Below are positions 55,515 to 64,000 of a stretch of 64,000 bases of DNA, one piece after another. The first letter of the stretch is position 1. Each line of letters starts with the position of its first letter. This DNA comes from Deinococcus sonorensis KR-87. Lineage in GTDB: Bacteria > Deinococcota > Deinococci > Deinococcales > Deinococcaceae. A program made the position numbers and the translations under genes. The notes beneath the pieces were generated by a model. The model did no database searches, had not been told where the DNA came from, and saw only the letters and a list, made by a program, of their open reading frames with translations. Location of the stretch: contig NZ_CP158300.1 of NCBI RefSeq assembly GCF_040256395.1, positions 124,001-188,000 of the forward strand, written 5' to 3'.

Positions 55515-57467
55515 ATGAGCGAACCCGAACAGACCGTATTTCCCTACGGGGCTTGGCCGTCTCCGCTGACCCCGGACGCCATCACGGCCGGCACGGTCGG
55601 CCTGGGGGGGATCGCCGTGGACGGCCCGGACGTGTACTGGCTGGAAGAGCGGCCCAGCGAGGCCGGACGCAGCGTGCTGGTGCGACGCACCCCGGACGGC
55701 GCCGTGACGGACGTGACCCCGGCCCCCTCCAACGTCCGCACGCGGGTTCATGAGTACGGCGGGCGCTGCTACGTGGTGCAGGACGGCACCGTGTCCTTCA
55801 GCAGCTTCACCGACGACCGGCTGTACCGGCTGGCCCCGGGCCAGGAGCCGGAGCCGCTCACCCCGCCCCTGGACGTGCGCTACGCCAACCCCACACCCGA
55901 TCTCCAGCGTCAGCGGTTGATCGTGGTGCGCGAGGACCACCGCTCCGGCGACCACGACCCGGGCAACGCGCTGGTGGCCGTCTCCGTGGGGGAAGCGAAC
56001 CCGGAGGGTGGCACGGTGCTCGCGAGCGGCGCGGATTTTTACGCCGCGCCCCGGCTCAGCCCGGACGGCACCCGGCTGGCCTGGGTGGAATGGGACCATC
56101 CGAACATGCCCTGGGACGACACCCGGCTGATGCTGGCGAGCGTCGAGCCGGACGGGTCGCTGACCGCGCCGCAGTGCGTGGCGGGCGGCCCGGGCGAGTC
56201 GGTGGCCGAGCCGCGCTGGTCGCCCGGCGGGGTGCTGCACTTCGTGTCGGACCGGAGCGGCTGGTGGAACCTGTACCGGCTCAGGAGCGGCGTGGCCGAA
56301 GCGCTGTACCCGATGGAGGCGGAATTCACCCGTCCGCACTGGGTGTTCGGCGTGGCTCAGTACACCTTCCTTCAGGAGGAGCAGCTGGTCTGCGCCTACG
56401 ACCAGGGGGGCCGCACCCAGCTGGCCCGGCTGGAACACCAGGACGGCCGCTGGGTGCTGCTGCCACTGCTCGTGCCATTTACGGACGCGTCCTCGCTGCA
56501 GGCGATGAACGGGGCGGTGGTGCTGCTGGCCGGCGCTCCGGACCGCGCGCCATGCATCGCGCGCGTCACCCTGGGGGGCGAGGTGGAGGTGCTGCGCGAG
56601 TCGGCCCGCTTCCCGCTGAGCGCAGACGACATCAGCGTGCCGGAGGCGGTGGAGGTGCCCACCGAGGACGGTCAGTTTGTGCACGCCTTCCTGTACCGGC
56701 CGCGCAACCGGCGGGCCCAGGGGCCGCTGGGCGAACGGCCCCCGCTGCTGGTGATCAGCCACGGCGGGCCCACCGGCGCCACCACGGCGGTGCTGGACCC
56801 GGCCGTGCAGTTCTGGACCACCCGGGGGTTTGCGGTGCTGGACGTGAACTACAGCGGTTCCACCGGCTTCGGACGGGCCTACCGCGAGCGCCTGAAGGGC
56901 CAGTGGGGGGTGCTGGACGTGCAGGACTGCGTGAGCGCGGCCCAGTACGTGGCGGCGCGCGGCGACGCCGACCCCGAACGGCTGGCCATCACCGGCGGCA
57001 GCGCAGGCGGCTACACCACGCTGTGTGCGCTGACCTTCCACGACGTCTTCGCGGCCGGGGCCAGCCACTACGGGGTCAGCGACGTGGAAGCGCTGGCCCA
57101 GGAAACGCACAAGTTCGAGAGCCGCTACCTGGACAGCCTGATCGGCCCGTATCCGCAGGACCGGGCCCGCTACGAGGCGCGCTCACCGATTCACTTCACC
57201 GGTCAGCTGCGCCGCCCGGTGGTGTTCTTCCAGGGCCTGGACGACCGGGTGGTGCCGCCCAATCAGGCGCGCACGATGTACGAGGCGGTGCGGGCCCAGG
57301 GGCTCCCCACGGCCCTGCTGGAGTTCCCCGGCGAGGGCCACGGCTTCCGGCGGGCCGAGAACATCCGGGCGGCGCTGGAAGGAGAACTGCAGTTCTACGG
57401 CCAGGTGTTCGGCTTCACGCCGCCGGGCCTGAGCACCACGCTGGAGATCGTGAACGTCGACCGCTGA
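55515..57467 (+). CDS. S9-family prolyl-oligopeptidase-type peptidase
   Basis: 650 aa, ATG after AAGGAG. N-terminal beta-propeller (1-370) and alpha/beta-hydrolase domain (390-650). Nucleophile Ser in GGSAGGYTTL, Asp in LDDRVVPPNQA, His in GEGHGFR. The layout fits acylaminoacyl-/dipeptidyl-type peptidases. No signal peptide, so it acts on peptides inside the cell, in line with the divergent peptide importer. Confidence 0.9.
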   Translation: MSEPEQTVFPYGAWPSPLTPDAITAGTVGLGGIAVDGPDVYWLEERPSEAGRSVLVRRTPDGAVTDVTPAPSNVRTRVHEYGGRCYVVQDGTVSFSSFTDDRLYRLAPGQEPEPLTPPLDVRYANPTPDLQRQRLIVVREDHRSGDHDPGNALVAVSVGEANPEGGTVLASGADFYAAPRLSPDGTRLAWVEWDHPNMPWDDTRLMLASVEPDGSLTAPQCVAGGPGESVAEPRWSPGGVLHFVSDRSGWWNLYRLRSGVAEALYPMEAEFTRPHWVFGVAQYTFLQEEQLVCAYDQGGRTQLARLEHQDGRWVLLPLLVPFTDASSLQAMNGAVVLLAGAPDRAPCIARVTLGGEVEVLRESARFPLSADDISVPEAVEVPTEDGQFVHAFLYRPRNRRAQGPLGERPPLLVISHGGPTGATTAVLDPAVQFWTTRGFAVLDVNYSGSTGFGRAYRERLKGQWGVLDVQDCVSAAQYVAARGDADPERLAITGGSAGGYTTLCALTFHDVFAAGASHYGVSDVEALAQETHKFESRYLDSLIGPYPQDRARYEARSPIHFTGQLRRPVVFFQGLDDRVVPPNQARTMYEAVRAQGLPTALLEFPGEGHGFRRAENIRAALEGELQFYGQVFGFTPPGLSTTLEIVNVDR

Positions 57468-57485
57468 GGGCCGGTCAGCCCTCAG
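57464..57485. terminator. Inverted repeat over two converging stop codons
   Basis: CTGAGGGC and GCCCTCAG around 6 nt. It covers both the S9 stop and the xylB stop. No T-run, so termination would be weak. Confidence 0.45.
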
Positions 57486-58941
57486 CCCAGAGCCGACGGT
57501 ACGCCTGCTGGTAAGCCACCCTCGCGGTGCCGGAGTCCAGGTTCCGTACCGTTTCCTCTCCCTCCGGACGCAGGGCCTCCATCGCCGCCTCCAGGTCCGG
57601 GTACAGCCCGGCTGCCGGCATCGCCAGAATGGCCGCGCCGTCCGCAGCGCCCGGCTCGCGGGCGCTGCGCTGCACCTCCAGGCCGAGTGCGCCGCCCACC
57701 AGGCCCAGCCAGAAGTCGCTGCGGGCGCCGCCGCCGGTGGACAGCAGCCGCTGCACCTGCGAGAGCGGCCGCATCACGTCGTAGGTGTCGGCCAGCGCGA
57801 AGGCCGTGGCTTCCAGCAGGCTGCGGGTCAGCTCCGCGCGGCCGGTGGCCAGGCTCAGTCCGGTCCAGGAGCCGCGCAGGTCGGCGCGCATGTGCGGGCT
57901 GCGTTCGCCACTCAGGTACGGCAGGAAGGTGACGCCGCCCGCGCCCGGCCCGGCACTCTGGGCTTCCTCCAGCAGCGCCGCGAAGCCCGTCTCCGGGGCC
58001 AGCCGGTCATGCAGCCACTGCAACGCGCCCGCCGCCGCCAGCGTGACGCCCAGCAGGTGATAACTGCCGTCGGCATGGGCGAACAGGTGCACCCGTCCCT
58101 GCGGGTCCGGGGTGGGCTCGGTGAGTGGCGCGAACACCACACCGCTGGTGCCCAGGCTCAGGCTGCCGACCTCCGGCCGCCGGGCCGACAGCCCCAGCGC
58201 CACCCCCGCCGCCGCATTGTCCCCCCCGCCCGCCACCACCGGCAGGCCGGCCGGCAGCCCCGTCTGGGCTGCCAGATCGGCCTTCAGTCGTCCGCTGACC
58301 GCCCAGCTGTCCAGCACCTGCGGAAACAGACTGGCCGGCAGTTCCAGCGCGTCCAGCACGCCCTCGTCCCAGGCGCGGGTCGTCAGATTCAAGGCGCCCA
58401 CGCCGGAGGCGTCGCTGGCCTCGGTGTGCATCTGGCCAGTCAGGAGATAGCCCAGGTAGTCCTTGGGCAGCAGCGCGTGGCGCACCCGCGCGAAGGTCTC
58501 CGGCTCAGCCTGCCGCAGCCACAACAGCTTGGGCAACTGGAAGCCCGGCACCGCCCGGTTGCCGGTGCGGGCGATCAGCTCGCTGCGGGGAAGGCGCCGT
58601 TCGAGTTCCTCTACCGCCTCCCCGGTCCGGCCATCGTTCCAGAGCGGCGCGGGGCGCAGCGGCTCACCGTGGGCATCCAGCGCCGTCAGGCCATGCATCT
58701 GCCCGCTGAGGCCCAGCGCCAGCGGTGTGTGACCGCCGGCCCGCAGCTGCGTCGCCACCTCCGAGAGCGCCTGCATGGTCGCCTGGGCCCAGTCCTGGGG
58801 CCGCTGCTCGGTCCAGCCGGGCTGAGGGGTCAGCAGCGGGTAGCTGTGGGTGGCGTGCGCCAGCGTCTCCCCCGCCGCTGTCAGCGCCACCACCTTCACG
58901 CCGCTGGTGCCCAGGTCCAGGCCCAGCGTGACCTCCGCCAC
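57475..58941 (-). CDS. xylB: Xylulokinase
   Basis: 488 aa from GTG 58941, 1 bp after the xylA stop. FGGY kinase blocks: [27 protein letters not shown] (catalytic Asp further on in [11 protein letters not shown]), [17 protein letters not shown] in part, and [13 protein letters not shown]. It makes D-xylulose 5-phosphate. Last gene of the xyl operon. Confidence 0.93.
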   Translation of the reverse strand: MAEVTLGLDLGTSGVKVVALTAAGETLAHATHSYPLLTPQPGWTEQRPQDWAQATMQALSEVATQLRAGGHTPLALGLSGQMHGLTALDAHGEPLRPAPLWNDGRTGEAVEELERRLPRSELIARTGNRAVPGFQLPKLLWLRQAEPETFARVRHALLPKDYLGYLLTGQMHTEASDASGVGALNLTTRAWDEGVLDALELPASLFPQVLDSWAVSGRLKADLAAQTGLPAGLPVVAGGGDNAAAGVALGLSARRPEVGSLSLGTSGVVFAPLTEPTPDPQGRVHLFAHADGSYHLLGVTLAAAGALQWLHDRLAPETGFAALLEEAQSAGPGAGGVTFLPYLSGERSPHMRADLRGSWTGLSLATGRAELTRSLLEATAFALADTYDVMRPLSQVQRLLSTGGGARSDFWLGLVGGALGLEVQRSAREPGAADGAAILAMPAAGLYPDLEAAMEALRPEGEETVRNLDSGTARVAYQQAYRRLWAEG

Positions 58942-58942
58942 G

Positions 58943-60109
58943 TCAGCGCACCCCGAGCAGCAGTTCCATGGTCAGCTGGTCCAGCTGTTCCAGCCCCGGT
59001 CCACGCGCGCCCAGGGCAACCCGGTCAAAGGCATGGGCCTTGAGCGCTGCCGCGTTCTCCGGGCTGAATCGGGTGGCCGCCTCACCCACCCCGGCGTCCT
59101 GGACCCGGTAGGCCTGGAGCGCGGCCTGGATTTCCGCGTCCTCGTCCCACTGCCGGGCCTTCTCCTTCAGGATCAGGTAGGTCCTCATGCAGCCGCGCGC
59201 GAAGGCCCACACCCCCGCCTCGTCCTCGGTGCGCAGCGCGTGCGCGTCGAAGTGCCGCATGCCGGTGTAGCCGCTGTCCTCCAGCAGCTTGACCGTGAAG
59301 AAGGCGCCCTTGGGATTCTCGGCCCCGAACCGCAGGTCCTGGTCGAAGCGGCCCATCTTCTGGTCGTTCAGGTCGATATGGAACAGCTTGCCCGCGTCGA
59401 TGGCCTGCGCGATGGCATGCGGGAAGCTCAGGCCGGCCATCGTCTCGTGCGCGAACTCCGGATTCACGCCGAACAGCTCCGGGCGGGCCAGTGTGGCGAT
59501 GAAGCCCAGCGCGCTGCCCACGGTGGGCAGGAAAATGTCGCCCCGCGGCTCGTTGGGCTTGGGTTCCAGCGCAAATCGGTAGCCGTAGCCCTGAGACTCG
59601 CTGTACTCGGCCAGATAGTTCAGGCTGTCGCGGAACCAGCCGAGCGCGTCCAGCAGTTTGCCGCTGCCGTCCACCTCGGTGCCTTCCCGGCCACCCCAGA
59701 ACACGTAGGTCTCGGCCCCCAGCTCGGCCCCGAGGTCCATCGAGGCCATGGTCTTCTGCAGCGCGTAGGCGCGCACGCGGGCGTCGGCGCTGGTGAAGGC
59801 CCCGTCCTTGAAGGCCGGATCGCCGAACAGGTTGGTGGTGGCCATCGGGACCTTCAGGCCGTGGTCCGAGAGCGCCTGCTTGAACTCACGGACGATGCGG
59901 TCGCGCTCGGCAGCGGTCGCGTCAATCGGCACCAGGTCGTTGTCGTGGAGGTTGACGCCGTAAACGCCCAGTTCCGCCAGCTTCTGCACGATGTAGGGCG
60001 CGCTCAGCGGCTCCCGAGTAGGGCCGCCGAAGGGGTCGCGGCCGACGTTGCCGACAGTCCAGAGGCCAAAGGTGAAACGGTCGTCCGGGGTGGGGGTGTA
60101 CGGTGCCAT
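58943..60109 (-). CDS. xylA: Xylose isomerase
   Basis: 388 aa from ATG 60109 with AGGAGC upstream. Catalytic His in [11 protein letters not shown], and [31 protein letters not shown] (in parts) with metal ligands; [10 protein letters not shown] closes the site. The length is that of the short (class I, actinobacteria-like) form. Converts D-xylose to D-xylulose. Has its own promoter with an operator, in addition to read-through from xylR. Confidence 0.95.
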   Translation of the reverse strand: MAPYTPTPDDRFTFGLWTVGNVGRDPFGGPTREPLSAPYIVQKLAELGVYGVNLHDNDLVPIDATAAERDRIVREFKQALSDHGLKVPMATTNLFGDPAFKDGAFTSADARVRAYALQKTMASMDLGAELGAETYVFWGGREGTEVDGSGKLLDALGWFRDSLNYLAEYSESQGYGYRFALEPKPNEPRGDIFLPTVGSALGFIATLARPELFGVNPEFAHETMAGLSFPHAIAQAIDAGKLFHIDLNDQKMGRFDQDLRFGAENPKGAFFTVKLLEDSGYTGMRHFDAHALRTEDEAGVWAFARGCMRTYLILKEKARQWDEDAEIQAALQAYRVQDAGVGEAATRFSPENAAALKAHAFDRVALGARGPGLEQLDQLTMELLLGVR

Positions 60110-60162
60110 ATGCGCTCCTGTGCCGGCAGCGGAAGGGAACGCTGCCCTCATCCGCGTCCAGA

Positions 60163-60212
60163 GAAATCGATTTCGTATGCTGGAAGTATACCCCAGACGT
60201 CGCCGAAGGCAA
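60163..60212 (-). promoter_or_regulatory. xylA promoter with palindromic operator
   Basis: On the minus strand TTGCCT (60207-60212), 16-bp spacer, TATACT (60185-60190). The perfect palindrome GAAATCGATTTC (60163-60174) starts 10 bp after the -10, over the transcription start region, with the central CG typical of LacI-family sites. Confidence 0.72.
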
Positions 60213-60221
60213 GCGTGGCCC

Positions 60222-61250
60222 TCATCGGGGGGCGGTACTGCGGCGCACCACCAGCCGGGTCGGCACCAGCAGCCGCTCCGGCGGGTGGCCGGCCAGCCGG
60301 GCCAGCAGCGTTACCACGCCCTGGGCCGCCATCTCGGCGGCCGGGTGGTACACGGTGGTCAGCCCACCCGCAATGAACTCTGCCCCCACCATGTCGTCAA
60401 ACCCCACCAGCGACACGTCCTGCGGCACTCTCAACCCCGCCACGTTCAGGGTCCGGGCCACCGCCGCCGCTGCCAGATCGGTCTCCGCCACCACCGCCGT
60501 GCAGCCACCTTCCACCAGGCTCACCAGCCGCCCGGACGCATGGGTGCGCTGGATCCCGCCGCCCAGCCCCGCCGCCCGCATCGCATCCTGGTACCCCTGC
60601 TCACGCAGGGCAAAGTGTTCCGGCCCCTCCCGGCCGGCGCCGTAATACACGATCTGCTGATGGCCCAGGCGCAACAGGTGCTCGGTCGCCAGTCGCGTGC
60701 CGCCCCGGTGATCGGCGTCCACATGGCCCACCGCGTCCGGGGTCTGCTGGGTCCAGAGGGCCACCAGCGGCAGCCGCTGCGGGTCCAGGTGATCGAGCAG
60801 CTGATGCGGGCGCAGCGGATCACGACTGACCAACAACCCATCGATGCGGCCGTCCAGAAACCGAGCCGCCTCGCCTTCCGGACCTTCCGGATACACCACC
60901 AGCGCCGGCACGCCGTGCTGCCGCGCCGCCTCACCCAGCCCCGCCAGAATGGCGCCGTCAAAGGTGCGGCGCAGCGCGGCAGCAGCGTTCAGCTCACCTA
61001 GTTCACCGACCGGCTCCGACGGCGAGGTGGCCGCCAGCACCACCCCCAGCTGCCCGGTGCGCCCGGTCCTGAGATTGCGGGCTGCCGCGTCCGGCACGTA
61101 GCCGAGTTCCAGCGCCACCCGCCGCACCCGCTCGGCGGTGGCGGCGTTGATCGCGTAGGCCACCTCCTGACCAGTCAGGACCTTGGAGACGGTGGCCGGA
61201 CTCACGCCCGCCGCCGTCGCCACGTCCTTGATCTTGAGCTTCACCGTCAC
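60222..61250 (-). CDS. LacI-family regulator of the xylose operon
   Basis: 342 aa. Helix-turn-helix at residues 5-27 ([20 protein letters not shown]), hinge near DAAARNL, effector domain after about 60. It lies between the glycosidase gene (25 bp) and xylA, in the same direction. Palindrome GAAATCGATTTC at the xylA promoter is the likely site. It is LacI-type, not the ROK-type XylR of Firmicutes. Xylose or a xylose oligomer as inducer is inference. Confidence 0.85.
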   Translation of the reverse strand: MTVKLKIKDVATAAGVSPATVSKVLTGQEVAYAINAATAERVRRVALELGYVPDAAARNLRTGRTGQLGVVLAATSPSEPVGELGELNAAAALRRTFDGAILAGLGEAARQHGVPALVVYPEGPEGEAARFLDGRIDGLLVSRDPLRPHQLLDHLDPQRLPLVALWTQQTPDAVGHVDADHRGGTRLATEHLLRLGHQQIVYYGAGREGPEHFALREQGYQDAMRAAGLGGGIQRTHASGRLVSLVEGGCTAVVAETDLAAAAVARTLNVAGLRVPQDVSLVGFDDMVGAEFIAGGLTTVYHPAAEMAAQGVVTLLARLAGHPPERLLVPTRLVVRRSTAPR

Positions 61251-61275
61251 CTCCCCCGGCGGCCGGCCCGCAGCG

Positions 61276-62604
61276 TCAGGGCAGCGCCTTGAACTGGACC
61301 CGCACGAACGAACGCGGCGGCAGCACCAGCTGGGATGGGTTCAGGCGCAACAGCGGCGCTTCCTGATCCACCGTCTCGGCCGTGAAGCCCTTGGCTCCGG
61401 TCGCTTGCCAGCCGGTCAGCGACAGCGAGACCGGCACCGGCTCGGTGGCGGTATTGATGAGGATGGTGGTCAGCGTCCGATCCTGCTGCGCCGCATGGAC
61501 CCAGAGCCGGTCATCGTCCGTCTGCAGCAGCAGCGCCTGGCCCTGAAAGTGCGTCAGTTCACGCATGGCGTAGTAACTCGGGCGCGGAATGCCGCTCAGG
61601 TCCAGCAGCCCGTGGTTGCCGGTGGCCTGCAGCGCGAAATAGGTGGCCACCTGGGCGCCCCCCTCCGCCAGCCTCAGGGTGGCTTCGGCGGCCCACAGGC
61701 CCGCCACCTGATCCGACAGGTGGCGCGCGCGGTTGGTGTTCCAGGACAGGCTGTATTCGGTCACGCCGGTCTGCACGGTGCGGGTGTGCCCCAGCGGGTT
61801 CGCCTGGGGGTCGCGCAGAAGCTGCTGGTAGTGCGCCAGATCGTCCGACACCCGCTTCACGCTGGCCAGCGCGGCCTCGTCACTGAGGGTCCCGTTGTCC
61901 GGATACTCGTGCCAGGTCAGCAGGTCCACCACGTCGCCGCACAGCCGGATGAACTGCTCCACCCAGGGGCCCGGCTGGCTGGTGGCTGGCCCGGCGATCA
62001 GGGCGTGCGGGTCCACCTGCAGGATGGCGGCGCGCTGATCGCGGAAGGCCCCGCAGTACTTCTCGGGGGTCCACGAGGGATCGCCCCGGTGCTCGGCGTA
62101 CAGGTCCGGCTCGTTGCCGATCTCCCAATAACGCACCGGCAGGCCCTGGGCCAGAGTCACCCGGACCGCGGCCGCCGCGTCGGCCGGCTGGTTGTGCGAA
62201 TCCGGTTTGAGCGCGAAGAGGCGGGTCTGCACCAGCAGTGGCGGTTTGCCCAACATGGTCCAGTTGCTCTTGAGCGGCACAAAGCTGGCCTCGGTCAGGT
62301 CCTGCTCGTCACCCACATTTCCACCGGGAAACCGCAGCAGGCTTGGCCGCAGGACATTCAGCGCGTCACGCGCCTCCACTACCGGCATCCAGTTGCCCAG
62401 GTTGTAGCCCTCCAGGCTGCCGGCCGCCAGCGGTACAGGTGGCCGGTTGGAGGCCAGTTGCACCGTGGCTGCCTCACCGAGCCCCACCACGCCCATCAGC
62501 AGGGCGAGCGGCAGCCAGCGGTAGACGGCACAGACCACCCCAGAGAGGTGCGCGCTCGTTCCTTGCCGCTTCGGGAACGGCCGGGAATCCATCGAATTGT
62601 TCAT
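61276..62604 (-). CDS. Glycoside hydrolase of clan A type (GH39/GH51/GH79-like)
   Basis: 442 aa from ATG 62604. A hydrophobic segment at residues 27-46 ending GEAAT looks like a signal peptide with a long basic N-terminus. Acid/base Glu165 in YWEIGNEPDLY, nucleophile Glu283 in TGVTEYSLSW, and LLRFPGGNVGDEQD near residue 90. These fit retaining xylosidases, arabinofuranosidases and related enzymes. Exported, so it would release pentoses outside the cell for xyl/ara use. First gene of the operon; TATGCT lies 6 nt before the ATG, and its promoter abuts the iterons. Confidence 0.75.
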   Translation of the reverse strand: MNNSMDSRPFPKRQGTSAHLSGVVCAVYRWLPLALLMGVVGLGEAATVQLASNRPPVPLAAGSLEGYNLGNWMPVVEARDALNVLRPSLLRFPGGNVGDEQDLTEASFVPLKSNWTMLGKPPLLVQTRLFALKPDSHNQPADAAAAVRVTLAQGLPVRYWEIGNEPDLYAEHRGDPSWTPEKYCGAFRDQRAAILQVDPHALIAGPATSQPGPWVEQFIRLCGDVVDLLTWHEYPDNGTLSDEAALASVKRVSDDLAHYQQLLRDPQANPLGHTRTVQTGVTEYSLSWNTNRARHLSDQVAGLWAAEATLRLAEGGAQVATYFALQATGNHGLLDLSGIPRPSYYAMRELTHFQGQALLLQTDDDRLWVHAAQQDRTLTTILINTATEPVPVSLSLTGWQATGAKGFTAETVDQEAPLLRLNPSQLVLPPRSFVRVQFKALP

Positions 62605-62610
62605 CGGCAC

Positions 62611-62616
62611 AGCATA
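62611..62616 (-). promoter_or_regulatory. Candidate -10 of a leaderless promoter (glycosidase gene)
   Basis: TATGCT on the minus strand, 6 nt before the ATG at 62604. The first iteron starts 78 bp upstream of it. Confidence 0.45.
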
Positions 62617-62693
62617 CCTGTTCACGCCTCCGAGACCGGGCGATTCGCACGGACAGGAAGGAGCGGCAGAACTGATCTGACGTCTGTCCCGGG

Positions 62694-63125
62694 TATCGGC
62701 ATACTTGGGCCATTTGCGTGACGGGTATCGGCATACTTGGGCCATTCGGGGTATCGGCATACTTGGGCCGTTCCCAGCGTTTTTCCCTGCTGGCGCTCTT
62801 TTTAAGGTTCACCTGAAGGTGTGGAAAACCGTCCTCAGCCCTGTATCGGCATACTTGGACCGTTTTGGGGTCCAACTATCGGCATACTTGGGCCATTTGG
62901 CTCAGGAACTATCGGCATACTTGGGCCGTTCCGGCTGAACAGCCACTTATACCCTCGGCATACTTGGGCCGTGGCTATCGGCATACTTGGGCCATTTGAC
63001 CTGAAAACTATCGGCATACTTGGGCCATTTGGTCACCCGTGCATCGGCATACTTGGGCCATCTGAAGGCTGAACTATCGGTATACTTGGGCCAAATGGCC
63101 CGGAGAGTATCGGCATACTTGGGCC
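62694..63125 (+). repeat. Iteron array of the replication origin (12 copies)
   Basis: TATCGGCATACTTGGGCC begins at 62694, 62726, 62752, 62844 (GGACC variant), 62877, 62910, 62953 (first two bases changed), 62976, 63009, 63042 (CATCGG), 63075 (CGGTAT) and 63108. All are in the same direction, toward repA. Eight of the last nine fall in a 33-bp register (three helical turns). Such arrays bind the initiator and also control copy number. A 74-bp gap between copies 3 and 4 splits the array. Confidence 0.95.
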
Positions 63126-63170
63126 GTTTGCAGACTTTTTCCCCGTTCTGGCGCGACTCTGCACTTTCTG

Positions 63171-63235
63171 CTTGTTGTTGACATTCAATATCTTTTAGAG
63201 CTTTAAAAGAAATAACAACCAAAAAAACAAAACAC
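63171..63235. other. AT-rich segment, likely DNA-unwinding element and repA promoter
   Basis: About 65 bp with very low GC between the iterons and repA. It contains TTGACA (63178-63183), an 18-bp spacer and TTTAAA (63202-63207), a plausible repA promoter, and A-tracts (AAAAAAACAAAACA). Such a segment next to iterons is where RepA/DnaA usually melts the origin. Confidence 0.75.
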
Positions 63236-63262
63236 GGCGGATCGGGTAAACTGCAGGGCATC

Positions 63263-64000
63263 ATGCGCCGGTCCGCTTCGCCCCCGCCACCATCCAGCGC
63301 GCCGCGTGCGCTGGAACGTTTCGATGAGGCCAATGTGGCGCGGCTAGGTCTCATCAGCATTCAGGAGCGGATTCCGGACGGCCACAACAGCTGGAGTGTG
63401 GAGTTCACAGTCGAAGGGCGTCCGGCACGCCTGAGTTGCGACGCCCTGCCCAAACATGGGGGTGTGCCTCACGGCCTGGACAATGATGTGAGTCTGGCGC
63501 TGATCACGCTGTTCATGGAGGACGGCAGTCCTCAGGACGGCACCTTCAGCACCTCGGCGTATCAGATCCTCACCGTGATCGGGCTGGACACCAGCGGCCA
63601 CTATTACCGGGCGCTCAAGGAGAGTCTGGACCGGCTGACCACCGCGACCTACACGGCCAGCGAAGCGTGGCGCAAGCCGGACGGCCGCTGGACAACCGTC
63701 AAGTTCCGCTACATCGACCGGCTGGAGTACACCAGCGATGATGACCGGCTCAGTCTGACGGGGGGCAGCATCCTGCGCATCACCCTGGCCCGCGAAATCG
63801 TGCACTCCATCCGCGCCCAGCACATCAAGCCGCTTGACCTGACGTTCCTGACCAGCCTGCAGCGGCCGCTGACCCGCGCGCTGTACCGGTTGCTGGACGC
63901 TCAGCGGCGTCAGCCGGAGAGCCTGACCGTCCTGAGCATCGACACCAACATCATCGAATGGGCCAAAGCCTGCAAGATCGTGGACCTCAAACCGGCCAAG
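63263..64000 (+). CDS. repA: RepA-type replication initiator (5' part, runs off the window)
   Basis: 246 codons from ATG 63263 with no stop before the edge. After a Ser/Pro/Arg-rich start (residues 1-20), conserved-looking segments appear: GVPHGLDNDVSLALITLFMEDG in part, STSAYQILTVIGLDTSGHYY, LKESLDRLTTATY, and FLTSLQRPLTRALYRLLDAQRR. These fit the RepA initiators with winged-helix DNA-binding domains common on Deinococcus plasmids. It should bind the upstream iterons to start replication. Confidence 0.9.
   Translation, partial: MRRSASPPPPSSAPRALERFDEANVARLGLISIQERIPDGHNSWSVEFTVEGRPARLSCDALPKHGGVPHGLDNDVSLALITLFMEDGSPQDGTFSTSAYQILTVIGLDTSGHYYRALKESLDRLTTATYTASEAWRKPDGRWTTVKFRYIDRLEYTSDDDRLSLTGGSILRITLAREIVHSIRAQHIKPLDLTFLTSLQRPLTRALYRLLDAQRRQPESLTVLSIDTNIIEWAKACKIVDLKPAK

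Noticed and set aside
62821..63072. Repeat-rich small proteins (for example repeated WPKYADS or IGILGPF) readable across the iterons on either strand
   Set aside because: The repetition comes from translating the iteron DNA; there is no start signal, and the frames break with the spacing.
62694..63125. CRISPR-like array
   Set aside because: The 18-bp units are not separated by unique spacers of constant length typical of CRISPR, no cas genes are near, and the units sit directly before repA. They are iterons.

Overview
The window is GC-rich DNA that reads as a secondary replicon (plasmid, megaplasmid or second chromosome) of a Deinococcus-type bacterium. The evidence is a RepA-like initiator at the right edge preceded by 12 iterons, many genes with a -10 hexamer only 6-8 nt before the start codon (leaderless transcription is common in Deinococcus), a heme oxygenase/bacteriophytochrome/response-regulator operon, and typical Deinococcus gene families. 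Genus assignment is inference. I see no rRNA, tRNA or CRISPR array.

Layout. 1-4.2 kb: poorly conserved and partly decayed DNA with two small exported proteins, gene fragments and a 330-aa unknown protein. 4.07-15.98 kb: an integrative-element-like island. It opens with a 140-bp stack of palindromes, followed by a TnpB-like protein whose third RuvC aspartate is replaced by histidine. This gene is translationally coupled to a primase-polymerase. Next come membrane proteins, a replication-relaxation-like protein, a three-gene overlapping operon headed by an MmeI-type restriction-modification enzyme, a 52-aa basic protein, an excisionase-like protein, a free-standing copy of the integrase arm-binding domain, and a tyrosine integrase. 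16-24.6 kb: a peptide/oligosaccharide ABC importer without ATPases, with a cupin and an XRE-cupin regulator, a divergent SDR, a GH3 glycosidase and an acyl-CoA dehydrogenase-like protein. 24.8-30.9 kb: a large PAS/GAF histidine kinase, an ABC exporter and an EAL protein. 31-39.3 kb: an L-arabinose regulon (zinc dehydrogenase, LacI regulator, FRG-domain protein, araB-araD-araA, aldose epimerase). 39.4-47 kb: a subtilase with a small I9-like partner, a lipid kinase, and two groups of stress-type oxidoreductases. 47-51.7 kb: a histidine kinase and the bacteriophytochrome operon. 51.7-57.5 kb: a second ATPase-less Dpp-type importer divergent from an S9 peptidase. 57.5-62.6 kb: a xylose operon (glycosidase, xylR, xylA, xylB). 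62.7-64 kb: iteron origin, AT-rich segment and the start of repA, which runs off the window.

How the genes fit together. The arabinose and xylose loci look like plant-biomass pentose catabolism under LacI-type repressors. Two arabinose-locus promoters carry the same 14-bp palindrome in identical geometry relative to -35/-10, and the xylA promoter carries a perfect 12-bp palindrome. The sugar loci contain no transporter. The two Dpp-type importers have no ATPase genes and must borrow them. The most novel part is the 4-16 kb island, especially the altered TnpB-like/PrimPol pair beside large perfect hairpins and the free-standing integrase arm domain.
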